From Verrucomicrobiaceae bacterium (GTDB taxonomy: Bacteria > Verrucomicrobiota > Verrucomicrobiae > Verrucomicrobiales > Akkermansiaceae): a stretch of 15,411 nt of DNA. The DNA is taken from positions 1 through 15,411 of the forward strand of contig RPOS01000295.1 of NCBI GenBank assembly GCA_003820635.1. The letters run 5' to 3'. Numbering within the stretch: the first letter of the stretch is position 1; the number at the start of each line of letters is the position of its first letter. Under the pieces are notes generated by a model. It searched no databases and had not been told where the DNA came from. It saw nothing but the letters and a program-made list of their open reading frames with translations. A program made the position numbers and the translations under genes. Shown here piece after piece: positions 1 to 5,232 of this stretch.

Positions 1-1
1 C

Positions 2-142
2 AAGGAAGAATTACTGCGCATCATGCGTTTGCTCTCTGCGGTAGAAGCTGTTGGTCTGTACCGAGAACCTGCATTTCCATCGTATTTGGTTGAGCAGATT
101 GACAACGCTGTTTCGATACTTGAACGGGAAATACTGAAATGA
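2..142 (+). CDS. 3' end of an unidentified small phage protein (partial)
   Basis: An open frame enters from the left edge and ends at TGA 140-142. It gives 46 C-terminal residues beginning KEELLRIMRLL and ending ILEREILK. The segment is mostly helical in character, with many Leu, Glu and Ile and no Cys. Its stop overlaps the next gene's ATG in an ATGA (139-142), the same coupling used along the rest of this cluster, which supports it being a real gene end. No family is recognised and the start lies outside the window. Confidence 0.7.
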   Translation, partial: KEELLRIMRLLSAVEAVGLYREPAFPSYLVEQIDNAVSILEREILK

Positions 143-573
143 ACCGCAATGACATCATTGCTATGGCGCGGGATGCTGGGGCAGGCGAACCAGAAAGCCT
201 GTTCGGTCGCACAGATTACATCGTAATGACCCAGCACGAGCTTGAACGCTTCGCTGCCCTTGTCGCCGCAACGGAAGCAGCCAAATGGATCAAGGGTGCA
301 AAGATTAGTGTGCCAACAGCAACGATGGAGCAACAGTTCTCTGTATACCACCGCCGTGGCTACGAGGCTGGTGCCGCTGCCGAGCGTGAGCGCAGGGCGT
401 TTGAACTTGCCGAATGCTATCGGTGCGGCTGGGATGGCGGCGCTGCTGCCGAGCGAGAAAAGATAGCTCAATCATGGGACGCTTTGCACGATCAATATAT
501 GAAAGACCCGCTGCGCCGTCAGATGCCATTGAGCTATGAAATTGTAGCCAATCTGATTAGGGGTCGAGCATGA
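139..573 (+). CDS. Small accessory phage protein with ELERFAALVAA block and duplicated GAAAERE motif
   Basis: The protein has 144 residues and I assign no function. It opens MNRNDIIAMARDAG, resembling the start of the gene at 1466 (MTRDDIIRIAQQAE), and shares the block ELERFAALVAA with it. The second half holds two near copies of a short motif, GYEAGAAAERE and GWDGGAAAERE, about 24 residues apart, which looks like an internal duplication; the two Cys of the protein lie between or next to these copies. The ATG overlaps the previous stop (ATGA 139-142), and the stop overlaps the next ATG (570-573). It belongs to the mosaic small-gene cluster at 139-1893. That it is a real gene is well supported by this overlap chain and by the paralogy. 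Confidence 0.85.
   Translation: MNRNDIIAMARDAGAGEPESLFGRTDYIVMTQHELERFAALVAATEAAKWIKGAKISVPTATMEQQFSVYHRRGYEAGAAAERERRAFELAECYRCGWDGGAAAEREKIAQSWDALHDQYMKDPLRRQMPLSYEIVANLIRGRA
241..266 (+). repeat. 26-base repeat (ELERF block), second copy at 1556-1581
   Basis: The two copies differ at one base and encode the same LERFAALV residues in the genes at 139 and 1466. In both places the repeat is in the same reading frame, as expected of gene duplication or recombination between paralogues. Confidence 0.8.
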
Positions 574-785
574 CCAACGTTGTGCGATTCACAGGTATCA
601 CCAAGCTGGATATGCCTGCCGATCATGTCCTTGAATCCGCTCTTGGCAAGCTGGAAGGTGTAGTCATCCTTGGCTACGACAAAGACGGGCAGGAATACTT
701 CGCGTCATCCTATGCCGACGGAGGCGATATGTTGTGGTTGCTAGAGCGTGCAAAGAAAGCACTATTGGAGGTGGCAGATGAGTGA
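570..785 (+). CDS. Conserved small phage protein of unknown function (TKLDMPADHVL / DGGDMLWLLE type)
   Basis: This 71-residue protein has the segments TKLDMPADHVLESAL, VVILGYDKDGQEYFASS and DGGDMLWLLERAKKALLEV. I recall this pattern as a recurring small hypothetical protein in phages and prophages of Gram-negative bacteria, but no function is known to me. It is predicted to be a compact alpha/beta protein without membrane segments. The start is fixed by an ATGA overlap with the preceding stop (570-573) and a GGGG-containing ribosome site just upstream. It overlaps the following gene by 8 bases at 778-785. Confidence 0.85.
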   Translation: MTNVVRFTGITKLDMPADHVLESALGKLEGVVILGYDKDGQEYFASSYADGGDMLWLLERAKKALLEVADE

Positions 786-1035
786 CATACCGCGTGAATA
801 TGTTGAGGCACTAATTCGCAAGACCGGCATGAGCTTCCACCTGGGTATGCCGCGTGAAGCCGTGATTGAGCAGATGACGAAGTTTGCCGACTTGTTGCGG
901 AATGAAACACTCGAAGTGGCAGAGCATGCTATCCAGCGCGCAATGGATTTTGAACGAGAGGCGTGTGCAAAGGTGTGTGAAGAACTAGATGGCTATCAAT
1001 ATGCGAGAGCTATCCGAGCAAGGGGTGAGGAATGA
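778..1035 (+). CDS. Small accessory phage protein with CAKVCEE and AIRARGEE blocks
   Basis: This is an 85-residue protein beginning MSDIPREYVEALIRKTG. I chose ATG 778 over an in-frame GTG at 748 because a strong ribosome site (GGAGGT, 767-772) sits 5 bases upstream. The C-terminal third carries the block EREACAKVCEE followed by ARAIRARGEE, both shared with the gene at 1672, and in part with the one at 1466. The paired Cys (CAKVC) recur in all copies. The function is unknown. Its last codons double as the ribosome site (AAGGGGTGAGG) for the next gene, whose ATG overlaps the TGA (ATGA 1032-1035). Confidence 0.85.
   Translation: MSDIPREYVEALIRKTGMSFHLGMPREAVIEQMTKFADLLRNETLEVAEHAIQRAMDFEREACAKVCEELDGYQYARAIRARGEE
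961..984 (+). repeat. 24-base repeat (CAKVCEE block), second copy at 1807-1830
   Basis: The copies differ at two third-codon positions and encode ACAKVCEE in the genes at 778 and 1672. A diverged version encodes CADVCEG at 1600-1621 in the gene at 1466. Confidence 0.8.
1015..1035 (+). repeat. 21-base 3'-end repeat with ribosome site; copies at 1655-1675 and 1873-1893
   Basis: Each copy reads CGAGCAAGGGG followed by a GAG-rich stretch and ATGA. It encodes the shared RARGE tail, serves as ribosome site (AAGGGG about 6 bases before the ATG) and supplies the overlapping stop/start for the next gene. A shorter version, GGGGTGAGGAATGA, ends the gene at 1032 (1456-1469). Confidence 0.85.
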
Positions 1036-1469
1036 ACCTAAGAGAAGCAGCACAGCAGGCGCTCGACGAGCTGATAGCCGCCGACGGGATGCCGATATGC
1101 AACGAAACCGATATTCTTGATCTGAGCAAAACGATTGACGCTCTCCGCGCCGCGCTTGCTGAGGAAGCTATGCAGCGGCTGACGGATGTGCAGCAGGAGA
1201 TGGTTGGGCCATCTATCAAAGAAACTAGGCACCATAAAGCAAATCGAATGCTTAAAGAGGCGATGGATAGTGATCGTGAAAACATTATCCGGAACATGCC
1301 TGACTTTGAATTTGACTTTTCTACAGAGTCTCAGAAGCGCAAGCCGCTGACGGATGAGGAGATTGACCGAGTGTGGCGATCTGTTGATTACAAGATTTCT
1401 TATGACAACTTCAGACTTGCGATTGCCCGCGCAATTGAACGAGCGCATGGGATTGGGGGTGAGGAATGA
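1032..1469 (+). CDS. Hypothetical phage protein, mosaic of REAAQQALDEL and LTDEEI...ARAIERAHGI modules
   Basis: The 145-residue protein has a helical N-terminus (REAAQQALDELIAADG, then TIDALRAALAEEA) and a C-terminal module KPLTDEEIDRVWRS followed by FRLAIARAIERAHGIGGEE. Both modules look like recurrent pieces of phage hypothetical proteins and may shuffle independently; the join lies around residues 65-100. It has no catalytic motif that I can recognise. It starts in an ATGA overlap and ends with the shared GGGGTGAGGAATGA sequence (1456-1469), which supplies the start and ribosome site of the next gene. Confidence 0.8.
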   Translation: MNLREAAQQALDELIAADGMPICNETDILDLSKTIDALRAALAEEAMQRLTDVQQEMVGPSIKETRHHKANRMLKEAMDSDRENIIRNMPDFEFDFSTESQKRKPLTDEEIDRVWRSVDYKISYDNFRLAIARAIERAHGIGGEE

Positions 1470-1675
1470 CCCGCGACGACATTATCCGTATAGCGCAGCA
1501 AGCTGAAGTGCCGATACGCGGGCACTACGACGAACAAGGGCTTACGCCACAGGAACTTGAACGCTTCGCCGCCCTTGTCGCTGCTGCCGAGCGTGAGGAG
1601 TGTGCTGATGTGTGCGAAGGGCATTACGACACGGCACAAGCTGCACGCGCCATTCGAGCAAGGGGTGAGAAATGA
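1466..1675 (+). CDS. Small accessory phage protein, paralogue with all shared blocks
   Basis: This 69-residue protein is the most complete version of the cluster's mosaic family. It has an N-terminal MTRDDIIRIAQQAE segment like the gene at 139, then QELERFAALVAAAERE, then CADVCEG, then AARAIRARGEK. The order N-block, ELERF block, Cys-pair block, RARGE tail suggests that its relatives at 139, 778 and 1672 are rearranged or partly diverged versions. No enzymatic motif is visible. The function is unknown; a small helical adaptor or host-interaction protein is only a guess. The start and stop both lie in ATGA overlaps. Confidence 0.85.
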   Translation: MTRDDIIRIAQQAEVPIRGHYDEQGLTPQELERFAALVAAAEREECADVCEGHYDTAQAARAIRARGEK

Positions 1676-1893
1676 CCTGCCAATACTGCGAATACCACAA
1701 GCAGCGTGCTGTGTTGTGGAGACACGAGGCTTACAGGCTAGGCGGGACGCCATTGCCGTGGGACGCCGATGAAGCGATTGCAAAGGCGGTTGCGGCAGAG
1801 CGTGCGGCGTGTGCGAAGGTGTGTGAGGAAAATATGTTTTATGCAACAGGCGAGCAACACGCCGCCGCCATCCGAGCAAGGGGAGAGGAATGA
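1672..1893 (+). CDS. Small accessory phage protein with N-terminal CxxC and shared CAKVCEE / AIRARGEE tail
   Basis: The protein has 73 residues. The N-terminus MTCQYCEYHK carries a CxxC pair (C3, C6) with a nearby His that could bind a metal, although this is inference. Residues from about 45 onward (AAERAACAKVCEE, then AAAIRARGEE) match the gene at 778 at both protein and DNA level. The N-terminal half is unlike its relatives, so this looks like a new head joined to the common tail. Its last codons contain the ribosome site for the next gene, which starts in the ATGA at 1890-1893. Confidence 0.85.
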   Translation: MTCQYCEYHKQRAVLWRHEAYRLGGTPLPWDADEAIAKAVAAERAACAKVCEENMFYATGEQHAAAIRARGEE

Positions 1894-2150
1894 GACTCAA
1901 GAACCTTGAATTTAGAAATCTTGATATTGATGGCCGTCCCGCTGAGATCGTTCAGTGGAACACGGACAGCACCGGCAAAGAGTATTGCTTCACCTTGTTG
2001 TTTTACGAGCGCGACAGCGAGGGATATCACATCTGTTTTGTGGGCGACCGCCCGCTGCAATACGAGGACGAAGAGATCATGTTTGCGATGATGAAGTACG
2101 GGCAGACAGTGATGGACGCTAAGTGGAAAGTGGAGGAGTTGCAGAAATGA
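1890..2150 (+). CDS. Hypothetical phage protein (86 aa)
   Basis: I do not recognise this family. The 86 residues begin MRLKNLEFRNLDIDG and alternate hydrophobic and charged residues in a way that suggests a beta-rich N-terminal half (EIVQWN, EYCFTLLFYER, YHICFVG) followed by a C-terminal helix (MFAMMKYGQTVMDAKWKVEEL). There is no signal peptide or membrane segment. The start lies in an ATGA overlap behind the shared AAGGGGAGAGG ribosome site, and the stop overlaps the next ATG (2147-2150). It lacks the RARGE tail, so it marks the end of the mosaic family. Confidence 0.8.
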   Translation: MRLKNLEFRNLDIDGRPAEIVQWNTDSTGKEYCFTLLFYERDSEGYHICFVGDRPLQYEDEEIMFAMMKYGQTVMDAKWKVEELQK

Positions 2151-2347
2151 CTGTTAAGACTTCTTCTGACGGTGCTGCGGCAGTGGATCAGGAGTATCCT
2201 TGGAGGCCAATCGATACGTGCCCGGTGGGGCGTAAGGTGCAGCTCGTCAATAAAAAGATGGGTTGTGCCACGTACGGCATTTACAGCCGCAAAGATACAT
2301 ACTGGACACACTGGGCACCACTACCAAAGTTCATGGGGTCGATATGA
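2147..2347 (+). CDS. DUF551-like small protein
   Basis: The 66-residue protein contains WRPIDTCPVGRKVQLV near residue 22 and ends THWAPLPKFMG. A 'W+PIxxxP' opening followed by a 'THWxPLP' ending is the signature I associate with DUF551-type small phage proteins, whose function is unknown. ATG 2147 is preferred to an upstream in-frame GTG at 2123 because it overlaps the previous stop (ATGA) and follows a GGAGGAG ribosome site (2132-2138). The stop overlaps the next ATG at 2344-2347. Confidence 0.75.
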   Translation: MTVKTSSDGAAAVDQEYPWRPIDTCPVGRKVQLVNKKMGCATYGIYSRKDTYWTHWAPLPKFMGSI

Positions 2348-2514
2348 ATGACAAAGCGTTTGCGCAGGCCGGTATGGATATGTTTGAGGCCAAGGTCCAA
2401 AAGCTTCTTTCAGAATTTAATTTTTTAGCAGGAACCAAGCATGACAAAGAGCGACAAGATTCGAGCCCTTCTGACCCGCAACCCGAACCTGACAGTGGCA
2501 GCGGTAGCCAATAA
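2344..2514 (+). CDS. Short hypothetical protein overlapping the DUF3310 gene
   Basis: The 56 residues start MNDKAFAQAGMDMFEAKVQKLL (amphipathic helix) and end in a low-complexity polar tail (SPSDPQPEPDSGSGSQ). The start lies in an ATGA overlap with the preceding gene, which is the main support. The last 74 bases overlap the next gene in another frame, unusually long for this cluster. The tail may therefore be shaped by the constraint of encoding the HTH region of that gene. The ribosome site is weak. The function is unknown. Confidence 0.55.
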   Translation: MNDKAFAQAGMDMFEAKVQKLLSEFNFLAGTKHDKERQDSSPSDPQPEPDSGSGSQ

Positions 2515-2821
2515 GCTGGGCGTATCCACAGTGACGGTCTATGCCGTGCGTAGCAGGATGCGAGCTGAGTCTGCCCCCATAGAAGTTGTTGCTGAGCCCA
2601 CCCTGCCGGCTCTCGACGCATTCCAGATCGGCGGCAACCATTACACCAAGCTGGCAATTCAGCCGTGGGAAGTGATCGAGAACAACGAGATGGGGTTCTT
2701 CGACGGCAACGCGCTGAAGTATCTGATGCGTTTCCGGGACAAGGGCGGCGTGCAAGACCTTGAGAAAGCTCGCCACTATCTGGACAAGCTGATCGAATTG
2801 GAACATGGCCGCAACGCCTGA
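2441..2821 (+). CDS. HTH plus DUF3310 (T7 gp1.7-like region) protein
   Basis: In this 126-residue protein, residues 1-45 form a helix-turn-helix-like segment (LTVAAVANKLGVSTVTVYAVRSRM). After a linker, residues 62-121 match DUF3310: IGGNHYTKLAIQPWEVI, then GNALKYLMRF and a DLEKARHYLDKLIE helix. DUF3310 includes the C-terminal part of phage T7 gp1.7, a nucleotide kinase, but DUF3310 on its own is not proven to have kinase activity. The HTH suggests DNA binding or regulation. AGGAA at 2430-2434 is the likely ribosome site. The gene overlaps the nuclease gene downstream by 17 bases, which suggests coupled expression. Confidence 0.8.
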   Translation: MTKSDKIRALLTRNPNLTVAAVANKLGVSTVTVYAVRSRMRAESAPIEVVAEPTLPALDAFQIGGNHYTKLAIQPWEVIENNEMGFFDGNALKYLMRFRDKGGVQDLEKARHYLDKLIELEHGRNA

Positions 2822-3149
2822 AGCCAAGGTTAAAGCTAAGGTTCACGCTAGGCTTAAGCAGGCTGGAGCTTACGCGGTGAACTACATCGGGGGTGCCTAC
2901 GCAAACAACGGCACCCCTGATATTCTGGCTTGTTGCCACGGCAGGTTCATTGGTATCGAGTGCAAGGCAGGCCGGGGTAAGCCCACACAGTTGCAGCTAC
3001 GCAACCTTGAAAAGATCGAGGCAGCGGGCGGGCTGGCGTTCATCATCAATGAGAAGAACTTGGAGGTGCTGGATGGACTCGAACAAAACACCGCTCGATC
3101 AAATTGGCGAGATTTTGACCGGCCAATTACTGACCCGTGCGCTGAGTGA
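2805..3149 (+). CDS. VRR-NUC domain nuclease
   Basis: The 114-residue protein is the size of a stand-alone phage VRR-NUC domain, a PD-(D/E)XK nuclease subgroup also found at the C-terminus of FAN1 and thought to cut branched or flap DNA. The core is visible as GTPDILACCHGRFIGIECK: active-site D39, then E52 and K54 of the ExK motif, with GKPTQLQLRNL and a final strand LAFIINEKN as usual. The final 25 or so residues are less typical and overlap another ORF in a different frame (from 3073). The neighbouring polymerase, Cas4-like nuclease and SNF2 motor suggest a role in replication or recombination intermediate processing. Confidence 0.88.
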   Translation: MAATPEAKVKAKVHARLKQAGAYAVNYIGGAYANNGTPDILACCHGRFIGIECKAGRGKPTQLQLRNLEKIEAAGGLAFIINEKNLEVLDGLEQNTARSNWRDFDRPITDPCAE

Positions 3150-3276
3150 AGAAGAGAACAAGTTACTGCGTAGACGCGAGCGCGACTTGGCCCGAAAGAA
3201 ACGTCAGAGGGTGGTGCTGGCGGAAGGAATCGAACCCTCAACATCTTCATTACAAATGAAGCACTCTGCCAATTGA
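3073..3276 (+). CDS. Small basic protein; 3' end runs into an antisense tRNA gene
   Basis: This 67-codon ORF begins MDSNKTPLDQIGEILTGQL and continues as a strongly charged helix (EEENKLLRRRERDLARKKRQR). A near-perfect ribosome site (GGAGGT, 3062-3067) lies 5 bases before the ATG, which favours translation even though the first 77 bases overlap the VRR-NUC gene. The last 20 or so residues (AEGIEPSTSSLQMKHSAN) are the translation of the reverse complement of the tRNA at 3212-3287, a well-known spurious peptide pattern. The original C-terminus therefore probably ended near residue 47, and the tRNA insertion replaced its stop. The function is unknown. Confidence 0.55.
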   Translation: MDSNKTPLDQIGEILTGQLLTRALSEEENKLLRRRERDLARKKRQRVVLAEGIEPSTSSLQMKHSAN

Positions 3277-3287
3277 GTTACGCCAGC
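3212..3287 (-). tRNA. tRNA-Thr (anticodon UGU)
   Basis: Reading the minus strand from 3287 gives a complete cloverleaf. It has a 7-bp acceptor (GCTGGCG/CGCCAGC), TA at positions 8-9, a 4-bp D stem ACTC/GAGT with an 8-base GG-containing loop, and anticodon stem CTTCA/TGAAG. The anticodon loop is TTTGTAA, so the anticodon is TGT (plus-strand 3252-3254). A 5-base variable loop and a T arm GAGGG-TTCGATT-CCTTC with one G-T pair follow. The body is 73 bases (3215-3287), with discriminator A and an encoded CCA (3212-3214). It would read the threonine codon ACA. It is the only gene on this strand within the + module. Confidence 0.95.
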
Positions 3288-3289
3288 AA

Positions 3290-3304
3290 GTCTAACGATT
3301 AGAC
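3290..3304. repeat. Inverted repeat between the tRNA and the polymerase gene
   Basis: GTCTAA (3290-3295) and TTAGAC (3299-3304) are perfect 6-base arms separated by CGA. The element fills most of the 23 bases between the tRNA 5' end and the polymerase ATG. It could be a protein-binding palindrome or a small hairpin in either transcript. It stands where a ribosome site would be expected; no good one is visible before ATG 3311. Confidence 0.5.
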
Positions 3305-3319
3305 CCGACCATGATACCA
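3299..3319 (-). promoter_or_regulatory. Possible extended -10 promoter for the tRNA, overlapping the polymerase start codon
   Basis: On the minus strand the sequence TGGTATCAT (plus 3311-3319) matches an extended -10 element (TGn followed by a 5/6 TATAAT match). It would start transcription near 3304, about 17 bases before the tRNA 5' end. The upstream -35 match is poor. The -10 would cover the polymerase ATG on the other strand. This rests on motif matching only. Confidence 0.25.
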
Positions 3320-5200
3320 CTCGTACTTGACCTAGAAACTTTCTACGACCGCGATTACAGCCTAAGCAAGATAACAACAGAACAGTACGTACGTGATCCA
3401 AGATTCGAGACAATCGGTATAGCAATCAAGATTGGCGATGCGCCGACGCAGTGGTATCCACAACCAGAAGTAGCTGCTGCCCTTGCCAGCATAGACTGGT
3501 CGGATAAGATGGTTGTGTGCCAGAACACGGCGTTCGATGGTGCCATACTGGCATGGCACTATGACGTTTCTCCGCTGGCATGGGCAGACACGCTCGGCAT
3601 GTCCCGCGCCCTCTATCCCCACGACAAATCACACAGCCTGTCCGCTCAAGCCACTCGCCTCGGCGTAGGTGTTAAGGGCACCGAAGTCCTCAACGCGCTG
3701 GGCAAGCGCTATGTAGACTTCTCCGCTGACGAGCTCGCTCGCTACGGTGCCTACTGCGTCAACGACGTCGAGCTTACCTACAGCCTGTTCCACAACTACC
3801 TCAGCATGGGCTTCCCCAAGCAGGAGCTGCGTCTCATCGACGCCACGCTGCGCATGTTTATCGAGCCTCGGCTGGTGCTGGACAAAGACCTGCTTGTCTC
3901 CCACCTCGTCGCAGTTAAAGACTACAAGCAGCAGTTGCTTGAGGACGTACGGGATACACTCATCGGGGACTACTCCGACCCCGAGGCGGTGAAGGTGCTG
4001 CTCGACAGCGGCACCGATGGCATCAAGACGCTTCTCATGTCTAACCCCAAGTTCGCTCAGCAACTCGAACGCCTCGACGTTGAGCCCCCCATGAAGGTCA
4101 GCCCGGCCACAGGCAAGCTTGCGTATGCCTTCGCCAAGACCGACGAAGCCTTTAAGGAATTGGCCGAGCATCCCGACGTACGGGTGCAGGCACTCGTCGC
4201 TGCGCGCCTTGGCAACAAGACCACGCTCGAGGAGACCCGCACGGAGCGGTTCATCGGCATGGCTGGGCGCGGTGCGTTCCCTGTGCCCCTGCGCTACTAC
4301 GGCGCCCACTCCGGGCGCTGGTCAGGCCAAGACTCGGTGAACCTCCAGAACCTTCCATCTCGCGGGCCGTATGCCAAGGCACTCAAGCGTGCTATCAAGG
4401 CGCCTCCGGGTCATGTCGTGATCGACTGCGACTCCGCACAGATCGAAGCCCGGTGCCTAGCATGGCTGGCGGGTCAGCATGACCTCGTGCAAGCTTTCCG
4501 GGACAAGCAGGACGTCTACAAAATCATGGCCAGCCACATCTACAACGTGGCCCCGGATCAGATCGATAAAACCCAGCGACAGGTAGGCAAGGTCGTGGTG
4601 CTCGGGGCAGGCTACGGCGTCGGCCACGGCAAGCTCAAGTTGTTCCTCAAGTCCATGGCCGGTGTCGAGGTGACTGAGGCTGAGGCCAAGCGCATCATCA
4701 ACTCCTACCGCAATACCTACGACTGTATTCCCTATCTCTGGGACTCCGCCAACCGCGCTATTCAAGCTTTGGCCAGCGGTCAGGAGATGGTCATCGACGT
4801 GCCTGAGCTGGTACGCGTAGAACCCGGCAAGGGGCTCACCCTGCCTAGTGGCCTGCACATCCAGTATCCCGGCTTGCGCCGCGAATACAACGAAGACAAC
4901 AAACCCGAGTGGCGCTACACCACCAAGGGTTTGCCCACCCGCGTATACGGGGGCCTCTGCGTGGAGAATTTTTGTCAGGCTATCGCCCGCTGCGTGGTGG
5001 CCGAGCAGATGCTGCGCATCCGCAAGCGCTACCCCACCGTGCTCACGGTGCACGATTCCGTGGCCTGTATCGCACCTCAAGACGAGGCGGAAACCGCGAT
5101 GGCGTACGTCGTCGAGTGCATGTCATGGAACCCGAAATGGGCGGTCGGTTTGCCTCTGTCGTGCGAGGCAGGAATGGGTGAATCATACGGTGATTGTTAG
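3311..5200 (+). CDS. Family A DNA polymerase with 3'-5' proofreading exonuclease
   Basis: The 629-residue protein is the phage replicative polymerase. The DnaQ-like exonuclease has all three motifs: DLE (D7, E9), NTAFD (N72, D76) and YCVND (Y148, D152). The polymerase domain shows motif A SAQIEAR with catalytic D374 and E379, motif B with the RxxxK(x7)YG spacing (R423, K427, Y435, G436), and motif C VHDS (D582). In motif A the Tyr that usually follows Asp is Ser, and motif C has HDS rather than HDE. There is no 5'-3' nuclease domain, as expected for phage enzymes of about 600-700 residues. Because exo motif I begins at residue 7, ATG 3311 must be the start, even though no Shine-Dalgarno sequence is evident. 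Confidence 0.97.
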   Translation: MIPLVLDLETFYDRDYSLSKITTEQYVRDPRFETIGIAIKIGDAPTQWYPQPEVAAALASIDWSDKMVVCQNTAFDGAILAWHYDVSPLAWADTLGMSRALYPHDKSHSLSAQATRLGVGVKGTEVLNALGKRYVDFSADELARYGAYCVNDVELTYSLFHNYLSMGFPKQELRLIDATLRMFIEPRLVLDKDLLVSHLVAVKDYKQQLLEDVRDTLIGDYSDPEAVKVLLDSGTDGIKTLLMSNPKFAQQLERLDVEPPMKVSPATGKLAYAFAKTDEAFKELAEHPDVRVQALVAARLGNKTTLEETRTERFIGMAGRGAFPVPLRYYGAHSGRWSGQDSVNLQNLPSRGPYAKALKRAIKAPPGHVVIDCDSAQIEARCLAWLAGQHDLVQAFRDKQDVYKIMASHIYNVAPDQIDKTQRQVGKVVVLGAGYGVGHGKLKLFLKSMAGVEVTEAEAKRIINSYRNTYDCIPYLWDSANRAIQALASGQEMVIDVPELVRVEPGKGLTLPSGLHIQYPGLRREYNEDNKPEWRYTTKGLPTRVYGGLCVENFCQAIARCVVAEQMLRIRKRYPTVLTVHDSVACIAPQDEAETAMAYVVECMSWNPKWAVGLPLSCEAGMGESYGDC

Positions 5201-5208
5201 GGTAAACT

Positions 5209-5229
5209 GGGTTCCATACTAAGGAACCC
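5209..5229 (+). promoter_or_regulatory. Hairpin overlapping the ribosome site of the Cas4-like gene
   Basis: GGGTTCC (5209-5215) and GGAACCC (5223-5229) form a perfect 7-bp stem with a 7-base loop in the 32-base gap after the polymerase gene. The likely ribosome site AAGGAA (5221-5226) for ATG 5233 starts in the loop and continues into the 3' arm, so folding would hide it. There is no T-tract, so it is not a standard terminator. Translation control is an inference. Confidence 0.5.
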
Positions 5230-5232
5230 ACA

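Noticed and set aside
3150..3276. The peptide AEGIEPSTSSLQMKHSAN as a conserved protein tail
   Set aside because: It is the antisense translation of a tRNA, a frequent database artefact, and gives no evidence of protein function.
3212..3287. Integration site (attP) at the tRNA
   Set aside because: The tRNA is complete, and no integrase or flanking direct repeat is visible in the window. It cannot be excluded for the rest of the genome.
3629..5080. Minus-strand frames of 226 and 207 codons within the polymerase gene
   Set aside because: Both are antisense to polymerase motifs that are clearly real, have low-complexity His/Val/Gly-rich translations, and no ribosome site was identified.
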